From assembly GCA_944325585.1 (NCBI GenBank), contig CALVAS010000016.1:1-33410 (forward strand): a stretch of 33,410 nt of DNA, read 5' to 3'. The position numbers and the translations under genes were made by a program. Under the pieces are notes generated by a model, which searched no databases, was not told the DNA's origin, and was given only the letters and a program-made list of their open reading frames with translations. The stretch comes from Candidatus Gastranaerophilales bacterium (GTDB taxonomy: Bacteria; Cyanobacteriota; Vampirovibrionia; Gastranaerophilales; Gastranaerophilaceae). Positions 32,487 to 33,410 of this stretch are shown in pieces. Position 1 is the stretch's first letter. Each line of letters begins with the position of its first letter.

Positions 32487-32663
32487 ATGAACGATATTAT
32501 CAAATTTTTAAAAGAAATTTTCATGTTAAAAAGTGAGGATAGTATAAAAGTAGGATTAACACAGTTCAAAACGGTTACTCCGATAGAGAAGGCTGTGAAA
32601 AAGCAGGCTGCTCCGCAAAAATCGGAAGTTAAGCTGTCAGATTTGATGAGAAGAAGTTATTAA
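32487..32663 (+). CDS. Small basic protein (58 aa) upstream of the G-tract prepilin
   Basis: MNDIIKFLKEIFMLKSED... encodes 58 residues with an amphipathic N-terminal helix and a basic C-terminal half (EKAVKKQAAPQKSE, MRRSY). GGAG lies 7 nt before the ATG. It ends 67 nt before the prepilin ATG and shares its promoter. Family unknown. It could be a small membrane-surface protein through the hydrophobic N-terminus. Confidence 0.65.
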   Translation: MNDIIKFLKEIFMLKSEDSIKVGLTQFKTVTPIEKAVKKQAAPQKSEVKLSDLMRRSY

Positions 32664-32730
32664 GATTTGAATAAGTTAGATTTTGTAAAATAAGCTAAAA
32701 GAGATATTAATTAAAAAGGAGCTAGAAGGT

Positions 32731-33410
32731 ATGAAAAAGCAGACTATGATTGAATTTCAGGGGGGGGGGGGAGCCTGTAAAACAGCTCCTGCGTGCGTTA
32801 TAGGTGATAAAGTAAAGAAAAAAGGATTTACATTATCGGAAGTGCTAATAACGCTAGGAATAATCGGCATAGTGGCGGCAATGACACTTCCATCATTAAT
32901 AAACAAAGCCGAAAAAATGATATTGAAAAATCAGTTTAAAAAGACGTATTCAACCTTGACGCAGGCACTATTAAAATCCGAAGTTGATTACGGTTCAACG
33001 CCGGAATGTTATTATGATTTACGAAATAGTTCTGCAACATCCGGTCTAACAGGTAACGGAACAGCAGTAGAATGTAATGTTTTTGCAAAAGTGTTTTTGA
33101 AGAATTTGAATGTAGTTGCAACTTGTAAAAATAATGCCTATCCGTCTTGTATTCCAAAATATGAGGGTTTTGACACAATGGCTGTTGCAAACAATCCTGA
33201 TTTAAGCGAAGATGAGGCTCTTGAAATTGTTGGAGGTCAACCCGGGTTTTATCAAAACAGGATTTTATATCAAAATCCGGCCTATGTACTGGCTGATGGA
33301 AGTATAATTATTCCAAGCGCAGTATTCACACCTAAACTTTTTGCAATAGACATAAACGGTAAAAAAGGTCCAAATAAATGGGGGTATGATTTGTTTTCAT
33401 TTTTCACTGC
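32731..33410 (+). CDS. Prepilin-like gene with G-tract leader, in frame (ON), 3' end outside window
   Basis: The ATG at 32731 starts MKKQTMIEFQGGGG, and after a 12-G tract the frame continues without interruption into KKKGFTLSE and the helix VLITLGIIGIVAAMTLP, so leader and pilin are in phase. The leader is about 34 residues; prepilin peptidase would cut in G-F (a Gly before the cut, unlike the other two copies). The mature N-terminus has Glu5. The C-terminal part has IDINGKKGPNKWGYDLF, the shared family block. AAGGAG lies 9 nt before the ATG. The domain between is cysteine-containing and unlike the other prepilins. The gene runs off the window at 33410. The leader probably replaced an ordinary start, since the native prepilin leader MKKKGF would begin at GTA. 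Confidence 0.82.
   Translation, partial: MKKQTMIEFQGGGGACKTAPACVIGDKVKKKGFTLSEVLITLGIIGIVAAMTLPSLINKAEKMILKNQFKKTYSTLTQALLKSEVDYGSTPECYYDLRNSSATSGLTGNGTAVECNVFAKVFLKNLNVVATCKNNAYPSCIPKYEGFDTMAVANNPDLSEDEALEIVGGQPGFYQNRILYQNPAYVLADGSIIIPSAVFTPKLFAIDINGKKGPNKWGYDLFSFFT
32760..32771 (+). repeat. Twelve-G homopolymer in a prepilin leader
   Basis: Twelve consecutive G lie 10 codons into the leader. A run this long in a low-GC genome is a strong candidate for slipped-strand length change. Both alternative frames hit a stop soon after the tract (TAG at about 32802 or TAA at 32779), so a change of 1 or 2 G would turn expression off. Confidence 0.9.

Noticed and set aside
1-33410. Mobile elements, CRISPR arrays or phage genes
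   Set aside because: No transposase, integrase, terminal repeats, regularly spaced repeats or structural phage proteins were found.

Overview
The window looks like a chromosomal segment of a low-GC gut bacterium of the Melainabacteria/Vampirovibrionia type (Gastranaerophilales-like). This placement is inferred from protein style, not from a marker gene. Clues are three prepilin-like proteins sharing the N-terminal helix AEVLITLGIIGIVAAMTLP, several lineage-type proteins of unknown function with a short N-terminal tag ending near F-x-G, and ordinary bacterial housekeeping genes with AT-rich codon use. I see no rRNA, tRNA, CRISPR, transposase, integrase or phage gene.

Layout. 1-3424: cell-division and translation genes on the minus strand (ftsL-like, rsmH, a small unknown gene, gltX). 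3566-4553: a prepilin gene and a divergent ribbon-helix-helix (RHH) regulator around a 17-bp palindrome. 4606-9658: plus-strand envelope genes (secreted protein, FtsB/DivIC-like protein, TPR protein, secreted HExxH protein, CtpA-like protease). 9663-11562: cytidine deaminase with a small zinc-ribbon protein, plus two exported proteins of unknown function. 11731-15483: a coupled zinc-ribbon/radical-SAM pair, a coupled pair of unknown membrane-associated proteins, and folP. 15501-16518: a second prepilin gene whose 5' end carries a G-tract and is out of frame by one base. 16563-20990: uvrA and exported proteins of unknown function. 21107-23820: tsf, rpsB and cobO on the minus strand. 23821-24397: a 577-bp structured intergenic region. 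24398-30978: a coiled-coil protein, rimP-nusA, a calpain/papain-like cysteine peptidase, tuf and a small unknown gene. 31059-33410: an RHH regulator with a small partner, a helical-repeat protein, a 58-residue protein, and a third prepilin gene whose 5' end carries the same leader with an uninterrupted run of 12 G.

Most interesting point. The prepilin genes at 15501 and 32731 share a roughly 63-nt 5' leader that is nearly identical in DNA and contains a long G-tract, while their pilin helices have diverged at synonymous sites. In the 32731 copy the leader reads in frame into the pilin. In the 15501 copy the homologous leader is one base longer, so translation stops after about 17 codons. This is the signature expected of ON/OFF phase variation by slipped-strand mispairing in a type IV pilin-like family, and the leader looks like a transferable 5' cassette.

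Other points of note are a probable papain/calpain-fold peptidase with an N-terminal helical region, at least five genes whose -10 box lies only 6-7 nt before the start codon with no Shine-Dalgarno sequence (probable leaderless mRNAs), a terminator-like hairpin directly behind the probable rimP-nusA promoter, and several small genes of 47-58 codons.
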